Assembly: GCF_002258785.1 (NCBI RefSeq)
Contig: NZ_NOYI01000021.1
Location: forward strand, 372,001-436,000
Direction of reading: 5' to 3'
Source: Rhodococcus sp. 06-235-1A
GTDB taxonomy: Bacteria > Actinomycetota > Actinomycetes > Mycobacteriales > Mycobacteriaceae
Length of the DNA: 64,000 nt
Part shown: positions 10,581 to 20,411 of the stretch, in pieces
Position numbering within the stretch: position 1 is the first letter of the stretch
Layout: each line of letters opens with the position of its first letter
The notes under the pieces: generated by a model
The model's database searches: none
Told to the model about the DNA's origin: nothing
What the model saw: only the letters and a program-made list of their open reading frames with translations
Position numbers and translations under genes: made by a program

Positions 10581-11491
10581 TGCCGGGCCTCATCGCGGCC
10601 TCGACCTCGGCGCCGGACAAGCGAATTGCACTCCGCGCCGCGCTGTCGTCGACGTCGATCACACGGCTTCCCGGCGCCATCAACCCGCTGACCGCGAAGT
10701 TGATTCAGGAGATCGGCTTCGAAGGGGTGTATATCTCTGGTGGCGCATTCTCTGCCGGACTTGGTCTGCCCGACATCGGACTCACCACGTTGACCGAGGT
10801 CATCACCCACAGTGCGCAGATCGCGGCGGTCACCGACTTGCCGGTACTGATCGACGCCGACACCGGATTCGGTGAGCCGATGTCCGCGGCACGCACGGTG
10901 CTGGCGGCCGAGGATGCGGGGATCGCCGGGCTGCACCTCGAAGACCAGATCAACCCCAAACGCTGCGGGCACCTCGACGGCAAAGCGATCGTCCCGACAA
11001 ACGAGATGGTGCGACGCCTCCGTGCGGCCGTCACCGCGCGACGTGATCGAAACTTCGTCATCTGCGCCCGCACCGACGCAGCAGGGATAGACGGAATCGA
11101 CGCCGCGGTCGAGCGAGCAAAAGCGTACGCGGACGCCGGAGCAGACCTGATCTTCACCGAGGCACTCGTCGAGGAAGGCGACTTCGCGAAATTCCGTGCC
11201 GCAGTGGACACCCCACTGCTGGCGAACATGACCGAGTTCGGCAAGTCCGAGCTGATCTCCGCGCACACCCTCGAGGACATCGGCTACAACGCTGTCATCT
11301 ATCCGGTCACCACATTGCGACTGGCCATGGGCGCCATCGAAACCGGACTGCGTGAGATCCACGACCGCGGAACGCAGAAAGGACTCCTCGACCGGATGCA
11401 GACCCGCTCACGTCTGTACGAGTTGCTCGACTACGAGCGTTTCAACGAATTCGACACCGGAATTTTCAATTTCAGCTTAGGAGAGCAGTGA
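10580..11491 (+). CDS. prpB: methylisocitrate lyase
   Basis: A 303-residue ICL/PEPM-fold lyase that splits 2-methylisocitrate to succinate and pyruvate. The key motif CGHLDGK is present near residue 133, and metal-binding acidic residues lie in VLIDADTGFGE and LHLEDQ. It overlaps prpD by one base, and the next gene starts at its stop codon, so the three are translationally coupled. Confidence 0.93.
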   Translation: MPGLIAASTSAPDKRIALRAALSSTSITRLPGAINPLTAKLIQEIGFEGVYISGGAFSAGLGLPDIGLTTLTEVITHSAQIAAVTDLPVLIDADTGFGEPMSAARTVLAAEDAGIAGLHLEDQINPKRCGHLDGKAIVPTNEMVRRLRAAVTARRDRNFVICARTDAAGIDGIDAAVERAKAYADAGADLIFTEALVEEGDFAKFRAAVDTPLLANMTEFGKSELISAHTLEDIGYNAVIYPVTTLRLAMGAIETGLREIHDRGTQKGLLDRMQTRSRLYELLDYERFNEFDTGIFNFSLGEQ

Positions 11492-12654
11492 TGACCGAGG
11501 CGATTCCCACGATTTACAAGGGGCTGGCCGGTGTCGTGGTCGACACCACCGCTATTTCCAAGGTGGTACCCGAGACGAACTCGTTGACCTACCGGGGATA
11601 TGCCGTGCAGGATCTGGCCGCGCACTGCACCTTCGAGCAGGTCGCCTACCTGCTGTGGCACAGTGAGCTCCCGTCCGTGCAGCAACTCGAACTGTTCGTT
11701 CAGCGCGAGCGAGCCCAACGGCGAGCAGACCGCTCGTTGCTCTCGCTCGTCACGAAAATGCCCGACAATTGTCATCCGATGGATGTCGTGCGCACCGCGA
11801 TCAGCTACCTCGGTGCGGAAGACGCTGCTGAGGAGGACAATTCGGCATCAGCGAACCTGTCCAAGGCTCTGCGCATGACGGCAGTGTTGCCGACCATCGT
11901 CGCCGCCGACCATCGCCGACGACACGGCCTCGATCCCATCGCCCCTCATTCGCATCTGGGATTCGCGGAAAACTTCCTCAACATGTGCTTCGGCTCCGTT
12001 CCCGAATCGGAGATCGTCAAGGCCTTCGAGGTTTCCCTGATCCTGTATGCCGAGCACAGCTTCAACGCCTCCACCTTCGCTGCTCGCGTGGTCACCTCGA
12101 CACTGTCGGACATCTACAGCGCCGTCACCGCCGCCATCGGAGCACTGAAGGGCCCATTGCACGGAGGTGCCAACGAAGCTGTCATGCGAGACATGCTCGA
12201 GATCGACGATCCCGAACGGGCCGCACAGTGGCTGCAGAACAAACTCGCGCGCAAGGACAAGGTCATGGGCTTCGGTCACCGTGTCTACAAGAACGGCGAC
12301 TCACGGGTGCCGACGATGAACGCAGCATTCCGAGATGTCGCTACGGTGACCGGCGGAGACAAATGGGTGCGCATGTACGACATCCTCGAAAAGACAATGA
12401 ACGACGCCACCGGCATCAAGCCCAACCTCGATTTCCCTACTGGCCCGGCGTATTACCTGATGGGCTTCGACATCGACGTGTTCACGCCGATTTTTGTCAT
12501 GAGTCGCATCACCGGTTGGACGGCTCACATCATCGAGCAAGGTGCGTCGAACGCGCTGATCCGACCACTGAGCCAGTACTCGGGAGTGCCGCAACGCGCT
12601 GTCGTCGCCTCACGCCGGCTACCCGTGAGTCCGATTCCCCACTGCGTGCGATGA
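11491..12654 (+). CDS. prpC: 2-methylcitrate synthase
   Basis: A 387-residue citrate-synthase-family enzyme joining propionyl-CoA and oxaloacetate. Active-site motifs are present: HSFNASTFAARV, GPLHGGANEAV and GFGHRVYK. AGGAG at 11479-11483 is 7 nt from ATG 11491, which is preferred over the GTG three bases earlier. The last 20 residues are unremarkable. Together with prpD and prpB it forms the complete methylcitrate cycle; no aconitase-like gene is present here. Confidence 0.92.
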   Translation: MTEAIPTIYKGLAGVVVDTTAISKVVPETNSLTYRGYAVQDLAAHCTFEQVAYLLWHSELPSVQQLELFVQRERAQRRADRSLLSLVTKMPDNCHPMDVVRTAISYLGAEDAAEEDNSASANLSKALRMTAVLPTIVAADHRRRHGLDPIAPHSHLGFAENFLNMCFGSVPESEIVKAFEVSLILYAEHSFNASTFAARVVTSTLSDIYSAVTAAIGALKGPLHGGANEAVMRDMLEIDDPERAAQWLQNKLARKDKVMGFGHRVYKNGDSRVPTMNAAFRDVATVTGGDKWVRMYDILEKTMNDATGIKPNLDFPTGPAYYLMGFDIDVFTPIFVMSRITGWTAHIIEQGASNALIRPLSQYSGVPQRAVVASRRLPVSPIPHCVR

Positions 12655-12662
12655 TTTGATTC

Positions 12663-13616
12663 ATGGCACGGGACGTCGCGAGCACGGTGCGAGGCATTGC
12701 CCTTCAGCAGTTGCGCTACTTCGTAGAAGTGGCCGCCGAGGGGTCCATCAGTGCCGCGGCGGACTTGCTGTACGTTGCACAACCGACCATGTCGGCCGCA
12801 TTGAAAGACCTGGAACGTCGCGTGGGTCGGACCCTCTTCGTTCGCTCGACCCGCGGGGTGACACTCACCGAGGATGGAGCCGAATTTCTCGGCTACGCGC
12901 GTCAGGTGGTCGAGCAATCAGAGCTCTTGGAACAGCGGTACCTCGGCCGAGGGCCCGCTCGACGGCTCTTGGCCGTCTCGACTCAGCACTACTCGTTCGT
13001 CGTCGACGCCTTCGTTCGCATGGTGAAAGCGTCTGAGGCTCCGGAGTATTCGTTCAGCCTTCGAGAGACCCGCACGTGGGAAATCATCGAGGATGTCCGC
13101 ACGCTCCGCAGTGAACTCGGTGTCCTCTATCGCAACGAGTTCAATGCAAGCGTCATCGACAAGCTGATTCGCGAGGCAGGTCTGGTGTTCACGCCGCTGT
13201 TTCTGGCGTCGCCGCATATTTTCATCGCCCGCACGAATCCCCTGGCGGGGCGAAAGAGTGTGGAGCTGAGTGATCTCGAAGAATTTCCGCGTCTCACGTT
13301 CGACCAGGGCGCGAATAATTCCTTCTACCTCTCCGAAGAGATACTCTCCACCCGTTCCTCCAAACAAGAGATCCGGGTGAGCGATCGTGCCACCATCTTC
13401 AACCTCATGATCGGTCTGGGCGGATACACGATCTCCACCGGCATCGTCTCGGATGATCTCGATCCGTCCATCATTGCTGTTCCGCTCGACGTCGACGATC
13501 GCATCGAGATCGGTTGGATCGGTCATGCTTCGGTGTCGTTGACCGTCCAGGCTCAGCGCTTCGTAGCGGAGATGCGCGACGTCGTGTCTGGCTTCGGCGT
13601 CGACCTATTGACATAG
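12663..13616 (+). CDS. LysR-family transcriptional regulator
   Basis: A 317-residue LysR regulator. The N-terminal HTH (LQQLRYFVEVAAEGSISAAADLLYVAQPTMSAALKDLE, read at residues 15-50) is followed by the linker helix and a two-lobe effector domain. It starts 8 bp after prpC but also stands upstream of mesX-mesD on the same strand. Because a strong palindrome lies between it and mesX, control of methionine synthesis (a MetR-like role) is more likely than control of prpDBC, which already has PrpR. This assignment is inference. Confidence 0.87.
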   Translation: MARDVASTVRGIALQQLRYFVEVAAEGSISAAADLLYVAQPTMSAALKDLERRVGRTLFVRSTRGVTLTEDGAEFLGYARQVVEQSELLEQRYLGRGPARRLLAVSTQHYSFVVDAFVRMVKASEAPEYSFSLRETRTWEIIEDVRTLRSELGVLYRNEFNASVIDKLIREAGLVFTPLFLASPHIFIARTNPLAGRKSVELSDLEEFPRLTFDQGANNSFYLSEEILSTRSSKQEIRVSDRATIFNLMIGLGGYTISTGIVSDDLDPSIIAVPLDVDDRIEIGWIGHASVSLTVQAQRFVAEMRDVVSGFGVDLLT

Positions 13617-13687
13617 CCTTTGCCTATGTTCAGCCATTGTCGAGAATGATTATCCTATGACGAGTGGTCCAACTAGGCTGGTGCGCA

Positions 13688-13814
13688 GGCTGCTTCGGAC
13701 AGCCGCCTTTCGGTTCTGTCTACCTGAGAAACCGGCCCGACCGCCGAGAACTTCGGTCGAAGTGGCGCGACGGCTCAGTTAATGAACCCGTGTGGTGACG
13801 CGTTTGTCACCACA
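13688..13814 (+). promoter_or_regulatory. structured leader and 9-bp palindrome upstream of mesX
   Basis: Three hairpin-forming elements lie between the LysR stop and mesX: GGCTG/CAGCC (13688-13704), CGACCG/CGGTCG (13738-13759) and a perfect TGTGGTGAC/GTCACCACA repeat (13791-13799 and 13806-13814, 6-nt spacer) ending 33 bp before the mesX ATG. The last could be an operator for the adjacent regulator. The whole could also be an RNA leader; no known SAM or cobalamin riboswitch core was recognised. Confidence 0.45.
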
Positions 13815-13846
13815 TTCACCGCACGTGATTGGGGCTACAGGTCAGC

Positions 13847-14848
13847 ATGACGAACGACTGTACTTTCAGCATCAGTACGACGCGCTTCGACGAGGACTAC
13901 ACCCCGTCGACGAACTCGCGTCACACGACCAACTTCGCGAATCTCGCACGCGGCGAAAACGGTCGACGGAACTTACGTGGCGCGATGACGATGATGAACA
14001 CCCGTCTCAACGAGCTGGTTCAGGACGACAGCCAAGGTGGCGACCGCTACGCACTCGAATTGGACATCATCTCGGTGGATCTGCATCTCGCGTCCGATGG
14101 AGCCGACGCAGCCTTTCCGGTAATCGAAATTCTCGATGTCGGCATAGTCGATACCACTACCGGCACCCGCACGAGGGGCATCGTCGGAAACAACTTCTCC
14201 TCGTACATTCGCGATTACGATTTCATCGTTCAACTCCCGAAGCACCGAACAGTGGGCATTCCCAGCGACTTCGGCGATGTGCACGGTCAGGTCTTTCAGC
14301 GTTTTGTCGATTCGCGCGAGTACCGAGATCGGTTCCCGCAGCCCCCGGTCATCTGTATCAGCGTGTCGACGTCCAGAACGTACCGTCGCCGCAGGAATCA
14401 CCATCCGGTGCTCGGTTTCGAGTACGAGGCAGAGGGCAAGTCGATCACCGATCAGTACTTCGGAAAGATGGGTCTCGGGGTTCGCTACTTCATGCCTCAG
14501 GGGTCCGTCGCTCCCTTGGCGGTCTACCACTGCGGTGACTTGCTCAACGATTATTCAGGCTTGGCACTCGCCGGAACGATCGCGACAATGGAGACTTTCC
14601 AGAAAATCTATCGTCCTGAAATTTACAACGCAAACACTGCCGCCTCGGAGGTCTACCGGCCGAGTCTCGACAACGACAACTATTCACTTCCGCAGGTGAC
14701 CTACGACCGTGAGGAGCGCAACCGACTTGCGACGACGCAAGCCGAATTCACCGACGTGAATCTCATGCAGCCGTACGGCTCAGTCCTGAAGCGGTGGGTC
14801 ACCGAGCAACGCACCCGACCGTGCGAGACCGAAAGGTATCGAAGATGA
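13847..14848 (+). CDS. mesX: DUF1852 protein, methionine synthase partner MesX
   Basis: A 333-residue DUF1852 protein, recognised from the N-terminal pattern FSISTTRFDEDYTPSTN and TTNFANLARGE, then LELDIISVDLHL. In bacteria with the folate-independent synthase MesD, MesX (DUF1852) is required for methionine formation. The ATG at 13847 fits the family start; a TTG 18 bp earlier is unlikely. The ribosome site is weak. The stop overlaps the mesD start as ATGA, so the two proteins are made together. Confidence 0.85.
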   Translation: MTNDCTFSISTTRFDEDYTPSTNSRHTTNFANLARGENGRRNLRGAMTMMNTRLNELVQDDSQGGDRYALELDIISVDLHLASDGADAAFPVIEILDVGIVDTTTGTRTRGIVGNNFSSYIRDYDFIVQLPKHRTVGIPSDFGDVHGQVFQRFVDSREYRDRFPQPPVICISVSTSRTYRRRRNHHPVLGFEYEAEGKSITDQYFGKMGLGVRYFMPQGSVAPLAVYHCGDLLNDYSGLALAGTIATMETFQKIYRPEIYNANTAASEVYRPSLDNDNYSLPQVTYDREERNRLATTQAEFTDVNLMQPYGSVLKRWVTEQRTRPCETERYRR

Positions 14849-15873
14849 ACCCACTCCTGCCCACCTCGATCGTCGGAAGCCTCCCCAAGCCCTCGTGGCT
14901 CTCCGAGCCGGAGAAGCTCTGGTCGCCGTGGAAATTGCGAGACGACGAATTGCGCGAAGGGAAGCTGGACGCTCAGTCGCTTGCAGCCGATGAGCAGCGT
15001 CGTGCGGGGCTCCACATCATCAGCGATGGTGAACAGACGCGTCAGCACTTCGTGACCACGTTCATCGAGCATCTGAAGGGTGTCGATTTCGATCGGCGCG
15101 AGACAGTGCGAATTCGCGACCGATACGACGCAAGCGTCCCGACGGTTGTCGGCGCGGTGAGCCGGGAACAATCAGTGTTTGCCGCCGATGCGAGTGGCCT
15201 CAGAGCAGTGACCGACCAGCCGATCAAATGGGCACTGCCTGGCCCTATGACAATGATCGACACGCTCTACGACGACCATTACAAGAGTCGTGAGAAGCTC
15301 GCGTGGGAGTTCGCGACTCTTCTGAATGAAGAGGCGAAGGACTTGGAAGCGGCCGGCGTCGACATTATCCAGATCGACGAGCCCGCATTCAACGTGTTCT
15401 TCGACGAGCTCGAAGACTGGGGAATCGCGACACTCGAGCGCGCAGTCGAAGGGCTGAATTGCGAAACTGCCGTCCATATCTGCTACGGCTACGGCATCAA
15501 GGCCAACACTGACTGGAAGGCAACACTCGGGGCCGAGTGGCGGCAGTACGAACGGTCGTTCCCACTGCTGCAACAGTCTTCGATCGACATCGTGTCGCTG
15601 GAGAGTCACAATTCGCGCGTACCTGATGACCTGATCGAACTGCTTCGCGGTAAAAAGGTCATGCTGGGTGCCATCGATGTGGCGAGTGACACCGTCGAGA
15701 CTGCCGAAGAAGTCGCTGAAACCCTTCGCCGTGCACTTCCGTTCGTAGATGCGGAGAAGCTGTACCCGAGTACCAATTGCGGTATGGCACCACTCGACCG
15801 ACGCGTCGCACGAGACAAGATGGTCGCGCTCACCGCTGGCGCGGACCTTCTGCGACGTCAGTTGTCCGAGTGA
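14845..15873 (+). CDS. mesD: core cobalamin-independent methionine synthase MesD
   Basis: A 342-residue protein equal to the C-terminal catalytic half of MetE. The start region LPTSIVGSLPKPSW and the zinc/homocysteine-site residues (DEPAFN, ETAVHICYGYG with His/Cys, and a later NCGMAP Cys) are visible. It lacks the N-terminal folate-binding half of MetE, as expected for the MesD family, which uses another methyl donor and works with MesX. It is translationally coupled to mesX through ATGA. Confidence 0.87.
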   Translation: MNPLLPTSIVGSLPKPSWLSEPEKLWSPWKLRDDELREGKLDAQSLAADEQRRAGLHIISDGEQTRQHFVTTFIEHLKGVDFDRRETVRIRDRYDASVPTVVGAVSREQSVFAADASGLRAVTDQPIKWALPGPMTMIDTLYDDHYKSREKLAWEFATLLNEEAKDLEAAGVDIIQIDEPAFNVFFDELEDWGIATLERAVEGLNCETAVHICYGYGIKANTDWKATLGAEWRQYERSFPLLQQSSIDIVSLESHNSRVPDDLIELLRGKKVMLGAIDVASDTVETAEEVAETLRRALPFVDAEKLYPSTNCGMAPLDRRVARDKMVALTAGADLLRRQLSE

Positions 15874-16056
15874 TTCGCGTGACCCGGCGACACCCGAGTC
15901 GGCTGACATCGGCGCTGCGGGTACGCGCCGCTTCAGTTGGGCTCGATGCCGGCGGACGCAAGGATCCGTGCGCCCTCGGAAGTGCGGCACTCGGACAGAC
16001 CTACCAGGGCCCTTCGTCTCAGGACGGTTCGATCGTGCTGATGCGAGTGACGCTCG

Positions 16057-16511
16057 ATGTCACGTAAGTGTCACAAGTCGGTACGAATCGTCATGGACTG
16101 GTTCGGACGGCCGTGCACGAAAAACGTTGTTAGTAAACAAATTTAGAATCCAGCGAGGTTCAGGTGAATCCACTTCCAGGGACTTAAAATTCGCACAGTG
16201 TCGGTTCGAGTCCGACTGGGGGCACCGGAGTCCATATGTATCCAGATTTCTGGACCAGGACAGTGCTTTTCGGGTGGTACCGTGGACTTCGGCGGTCTAC
16301 CACGGATTTGAGTGGACAACCGAGGCAGCGGATTTCAGATCCGCGCGGGATGTACGTCCTTCGTCGTCGCATCTTCGCATTCGTGCAGCGCAGGGCCGGT
16401 CTTCGGGTTGGACGGTCGTCTCTACGGGTGGCTCGCTGTCACGAGGCTGTCACAACTTGATCTGGCTGAGCTGACTGACCTCGTCGATACCCGCGACATC
16501 TTGGGTCAGCC
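16057..16511. repeat. direct repeat copy 1 (left boundary of defence island) with tRNA 3' half
   Basis: About 455 bp, near-identical in long stretches to 32582-33037 and partly to 44611-44895. At 16180-16226 it carries a tRNA 3' half: anticodon-loop-like ACTTAAAAT, a T-arm GTCGGTTCGAGTCCGAC and acceptor strand TGGGGGCACC. No 5' half is present. This is the structure expected of an integrase attachment site left by an island that targets a tRNA gene. A decayed recombinase gene follows directly. Confidence 0.75.
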
Positions 16512-16639
16512 AAAGAGATGGTTGTGCTGGAACAGGTTTCGCATGCATGTCGGCCCAAACACCCGACAGCAACGCCCCGACGAAGCATTCTCGGAAGTTG
16601 CTAACGTAAATTGCATTTTCCGCATCGTCTTCCGCAAAA

Positions 16640-17714
16640 CGCCAGATCAGAACAACCGCAGTGGAGGCGTCCCGTTCCGAGGGGACGCGAAAAACCTACG
16701 CGGCTGCGTGGAGACGTTTTACCGGGTGGTGCGAGTCGAATGGTCACGTGACGCTTCCCGCGCACCCGATCACCCTCGCCGCCTACCTCGTCGACGCCGC
16801 GGACACCCGGACCGAAACAGGGGAACGGGCCTACGCGGTCGCCACCTTCGGCACCTGGATCGCGGCGATCAATCATCATCACAGGGTTACCGGTCACCTA
16901 TCGCCATCTGCACACGAACTTGTCACCGCCACCCTGTCCGGTATCAGACGCGAGTATGCCGCGGCAGGGGGACCGGCCCCGTACCCCACGAGACCCACTC
17001 CTGGTCGACGACATCAAGCTCGTCGTCGAGACGGCACGAAATCGGTGCCGCGGGTGGGGCCGACGACGTACTCGAACGTCGGGATTCAGCGATCCTGTTG
17101 CTCGGGTTCGCCGGTGCCTACTGCCGCAGCGAGTTGTCTGAGATGGTCTGCAGAGATGTCACTGTGCACAGGCATGACGGCCTGCACATCCGGCTGCGGA
17201 AATCGAAGACCGACCAAGGGGCCGGGGAGCAGTGAAAGCGTTGCCGTACACAGAGACCCACGAAACGTGTCCACCCTGCGCGTACGTCCGATGGATCCAG
17301 GTCGTGGCCGCCTACGATTCCGGCGGCCGACCATCGGTGATCCGCCTGCTATGCCAGCGGCAACCGTTCGATGGACACTTGTGCCGTGGGGGAGTGCCAC
17401 GCACCGCCGCCCGGGCACCGCTGCTCGGGGCTGTCGCAAAGAACGGCAACCTCGGGGCTACGGCTCTGTCCGGCTCGGCGATCCATTAGACCATTCGCCG
17501 CCGCGCTGAACACGCCGGCTTCGACGCCACCGCTCTCGCCAAGCTCGGCGGACACTCGCTCCGCGCAGGTTTCGTTACCCAAGGCACCCGCGCAACGGTG
17601 CCGACGGATCCGCCATCGCTCGGCAGACCGGGCACGCCAGCCTCGACTCCGTCGAGGTACCGCCGCGAACATGCGCCCTTGATCGGCAACGCCGTCACTA
17701 ACATTGGCCTATAG
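16640..17714 (+). pseudogene. decayed tyrosine recombinase (integrase)
   Basis: Pieces of one tyrosine recombinase lie in changing frames. The core-binding domain (TRKTYAAAWRRFTGWCE, around 16690) reads to about 16970. A second frame gives LLVDDIKLVVETAR, a third gives LLLGFAGAYCRSELSEM with the first catalytic Arg region, and a further frame gives KALPYTETHETCPPCAYVRW. The C-terminal GGHSLRAGFVTQG (HxxR box) and YRREHAPLIGNAVTNIGL end at the TAG 17712-17714. At least four frame changes mean it is inactive. It sits just inside the left repeat, as an island integrase should. Confidence 0.8.
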
Positions 17715-17990
17715 CGGGAGAGTGAGCGGTATCGCGCTCGATGAACTGTGTAACAACAAGTATGGATGTGATGAACTAGCACATCTAGGCCGGTCTCACA
17801 TGGCCGTTGCAAGCCCTTCTCCTGGCTCGAATAGCGATTGGTCAGACTCTGAACGGGAGCGCAGCACAACCGCGCCAACACGATGTCGGTGACAGCAGGT
17901 CGCATCTAGACCAGTTGCTCCGGTCGTTCAATTCGACTGGTGTCGGGGTCGACTTTGCGACGGGCGAAGCCAGCGTCGGCGCAAGAGGAG

Positions 17991-18800
17991 CTACGGCCGG
18001 AAGTGTGCCAGCGTATTCGCTACCCATGCTTCGGAGTACTTCATGCGGAGGTCGAGCGTCGATCTGCTCATGGGTGGTGTTGACCTGTGTCGCCATTCTG
18101 GAACGTCAATGATGTTTTGCACATCGATGTCAACGATGAGGTCTTGAATGTCGCGACGGCCTAAGCCCGGTGGTGCTGTAATAACGGCAATGGTTGTCCC
18201 GCGCTCCTCGTTGACTTCGACAGCACCGTTACCGTCCAACCTGAGTTCGCCGGTGATTGGTTCGCGAAAGCCGACACGACAGCTTGAGACGAACGCCCTG
18301 ACTGCGTGGCCGCTTCGGTGACGATCCAGCCTCGCGAGTTCGTTGATCCACCAGGGAACGTTGGAAAGGTGATCGGGAGCGGCACGATAGGGCTGTACTA
18401 GTTCCAATTCGGCGACGGTTTCATCATTTAGAGCAGTCAAGCGCGGGCGGTTCTGCTGGAATTTCTTGGCCGAGTCGAAGATCGGGAAATAGACACTGCT
18501 CGCTTTAGGTGGCGGATCCTCTCCGCTGTCTCGGATCGCTAGGGCGTACGTAAGCCCGTCGAGTGCGGCTCGAAGTTGATAGAGCCATTCGCCGAAACGC
18601 GTACTCAGCGATCTTGGGGTGGGGCGCATCGTCTTGATCCGCATCTCCCACGTGTCGGGAGTCGGTCCATGCACGAGTTCAAACCCGCGGGGCTTGGTGG
18701 CGAGATGCGCGTTCCATTCTTGCGACATCTCCGCTCTCAGCTCGGCCGCCCTGTCTATGCGATGGTGGCACGTTGTAAGTGCGTCGCTGACATCCGCCAT
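17991..18800 (-). CDS. hypothetical protein
   Basis: About 269 residues from the ATG at 18800; an upstream start at 18839 would add 13 residues. No family was recognised with confidence. The N-terminal part is helical and contains WLYQLRAALDGLTYAL, a pattern seen in uncharacterised actinobacterial proteins. The C-terminal half looks like mixed beta sheet (ELRLDGNGAVEVNEE, GTTIAVITAPP). It is on the minus strand within the island, upstream of no other gene. Accessory or defence role is possible only by location. Confidence 0.6.
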   Translation of the reverse strand: MADVSDALTTCHHRIDRAAELRAEMSQEWNAHLATKPRGFELVHGPTPDTWEMRIKTMRPTPRSLSTRFGEWLYQLRAALDGLTYALAIRDSGEDPPPKASSVYFPIFDSAKKFQQNRPRLTALNDETVAELELVQPYRAAPDHLSNVPWWINELARLDRHRSGHAVRAFVSSCRVGFREPITGELRLDGNGAVEVNEERGTTIAVITAPPGLGRRDIQDLIVDIDVQNIIDVPEWRHRSTPPMSRSTLDLRMKYSEAWVANTLAHFRP

Positions 18801-19118
18801 AGGGAAATTAGAACAGACGGGCCCGGACCAGGGCGTCATTCAACGTGGAGGTCCTGCCGTCTGGACGAACAAACGCAGCGGTTGATCTCACGTGTCAGTG
18901 CACCGTCCACCGAATTCCGGCACACCGTAGAGAGCTACGAAGAAGTCACTGTGGACGCTGGGAGTGTTGCGGGTCGGTCGCACGCGGGGTCCAAATTGCG
19001 TGCTGGTCAGAACCCAGGCACGCTGCCGGAGCGGGTTGCCCTCGGGGGTGATGTATCGGATGGGGATCTCAGCCGGTGGACACGCCGTCGTGAATCGTTA
19101 ACACGATTTATACGACGG

Positions 19119-20132
19119 TCATGCTGGCCACGTAATTTTCATGTATCCGGTGCCGTCGTCCCAAGTTTCGGTGAGCATCCGAGCCCACTCAGTGGGCGTA
19201 AGCGAGCCCGGCTTGGTCGAGCCAAACGTTTGAAAGCTAAGCGACTCGCCGGGCTGATTGAGATAGGGCGGAGGGCTGGTTACCGTAGAAGTGATGCCTT
19301 TCCCGGCACGAGCCAGATCGCGGTTGAACCACACCAGCCACTCCGTGATCGCCCACCCGTCTCGGTGGGGACCTGTCTCGAACACCGTCGTGTGCGGTAG
19401 CGCAGGAAGTATCTGCCAGCTCAACATCCATTCTCCTGCTACGTCGAACTCTCGTCGACCTCCTAGTGCCGTGATGCCGGGAAGAGCGTTCAGCACTCGA
19501 ATCGGCCAGTCGTAGAACGTATCCACTCGGTCAGCGCGGCGCTCGCTATCCGGTGAAACCGCATTTGGACCAGACAACCTGGATGGTCGATGGTCCGGCA
19601 GTACGCTTTCGACACCGGCAACCGAGAGAATCTGTCGTGCCCTCTGTTCCCCTTCGTCGAGGAACCGCCATGTCTTTTCTGCCAAGCTGTCCCAGGAGTG
19701 CCATTCCTCGTGTGACCGCACGATGACGCGAGCCAACTGAACGACGTCGCGGCCCTTGACTGCGACGCCAATCTCGCGCTTCATCACCTCACCCACGGGA
19801 TAGCGAAAGTATTCTTGCGCTACCGATTTGAGGTAAGCAAGTTCCTGTCGGCGGTAGGTCACCGTGGCCTGCGAGACTGCCTTCGGGGATACCCCTAACT
19901 CGGCTGCGACCGACTCGCCATTCGCGCCAGGACGCAACGTCGCTTCATACACCGCGTGTCGTCGAATCGTTGCCACATGTTTCTGCACACCACGAACACG
20001 CTCGGCCGCAGCAGCGCACTCGCGAATACGTTGGACAGGATCCGGAATCGAACGCAGGTAGCTCAGAACCAGCTCGATGTGCGTCCCGGAAACGTCACCA
20101 AGGCCTGTCGGCACCTCATCAACTTTCGTCAT
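19119..20132 (-). CDS. hypothetical protein with predicted HTH
   Basis: A 337-residue protein of unknown family. Residues 65-95 (GESVAAELGVSPKAVSQATVTYR) look like a helix-turn-helix, preceded by helical segments. The C-terminal 150 residues contain many Trp and Pro (WPIRVLNALPG, WMLSWQILPALP) and may be a sensor or effector domain. It is divergent from the TIR gene at 20412 with a 280-bp gap. It may therefore regulate the Thoeris-like operon; that is inference from orientation and the HTH. Confidence 0.65.
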   Translation of the reverse strand: MTKVDEVPTGLGDVSGTHIELVLSYLRSIPDPVQRIRECAAAAERVRGVQKHVATIRRHAVYEATLRPGANGESVAAELGVSPKAVSQATVTYRRQELAYLKSVAQEYFRYPVGEVMKREIGVAVKGRDVVQLARVIVRSHEEWHSWDSLAEKTWRFLDEGEQRARQILSVAGVESVLPDHRPSRLSGPNAVSPDSERRADRVDTFYDWPIRVLNALPGITALGGRREFDVAGEWMLSWQILPALPHTTVFETGPHRDGWAITEWLVWFNRDLARAGKGITSTVTSPPPYLNQPGESLSFQTFGSTKPGSLTPTEWARMLTETWDDGTGYMKITWPA

Positions 20133-20411
20133 TGGGTCATACTAATCCACCCCAGGGGTAATAGTGCGCTAAGGGTGGGGTTTCGGCGTGGCCAGCTTCC
20201 ATCCAGCGGCGTCGGAACTCTTGTGGTCGCGCTCAAGCTGGGGAGTCATAGCGGTGGCCGCTAACTCGTAACCCGGCAATGCATCTTCCGACCGATTCGC
20301 ACGCGCGGCAACGTCGCGAACATGGCCTCTTATACGGACGCACACATGGACCACGAGAACTGTCGGTGGTCTCTCATACACTGGGAAGCAGTCGAACGAG
20401 GGGGACCTGCT

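Noticed and set aside
12663..13616. LysR protein as regulator of prpDBC
   Set aside because: PrpR is already divergent from prpD, the LysR gene is downstream of prpC, and a palindrome lies on its mesX side; a link to methionine genes is more likely.
13617..13846. SAM riboswitch upstream of the methionine genes
   Set aside because: Hairpins exist, but no SAM-I, SAM-II or SAM-IV core was recognised, so only a generic structured leader is reported.
16180..16226. Possible tRNA gene in repeat copy 1 (also 32705-32752 and 44734-44779)
   Set aside because: Only the anticodon-loop, T-arm and acceptor 3' strand are present. There is no D-arm or 5' acceptor strand, so no copy is a functional tRNA.
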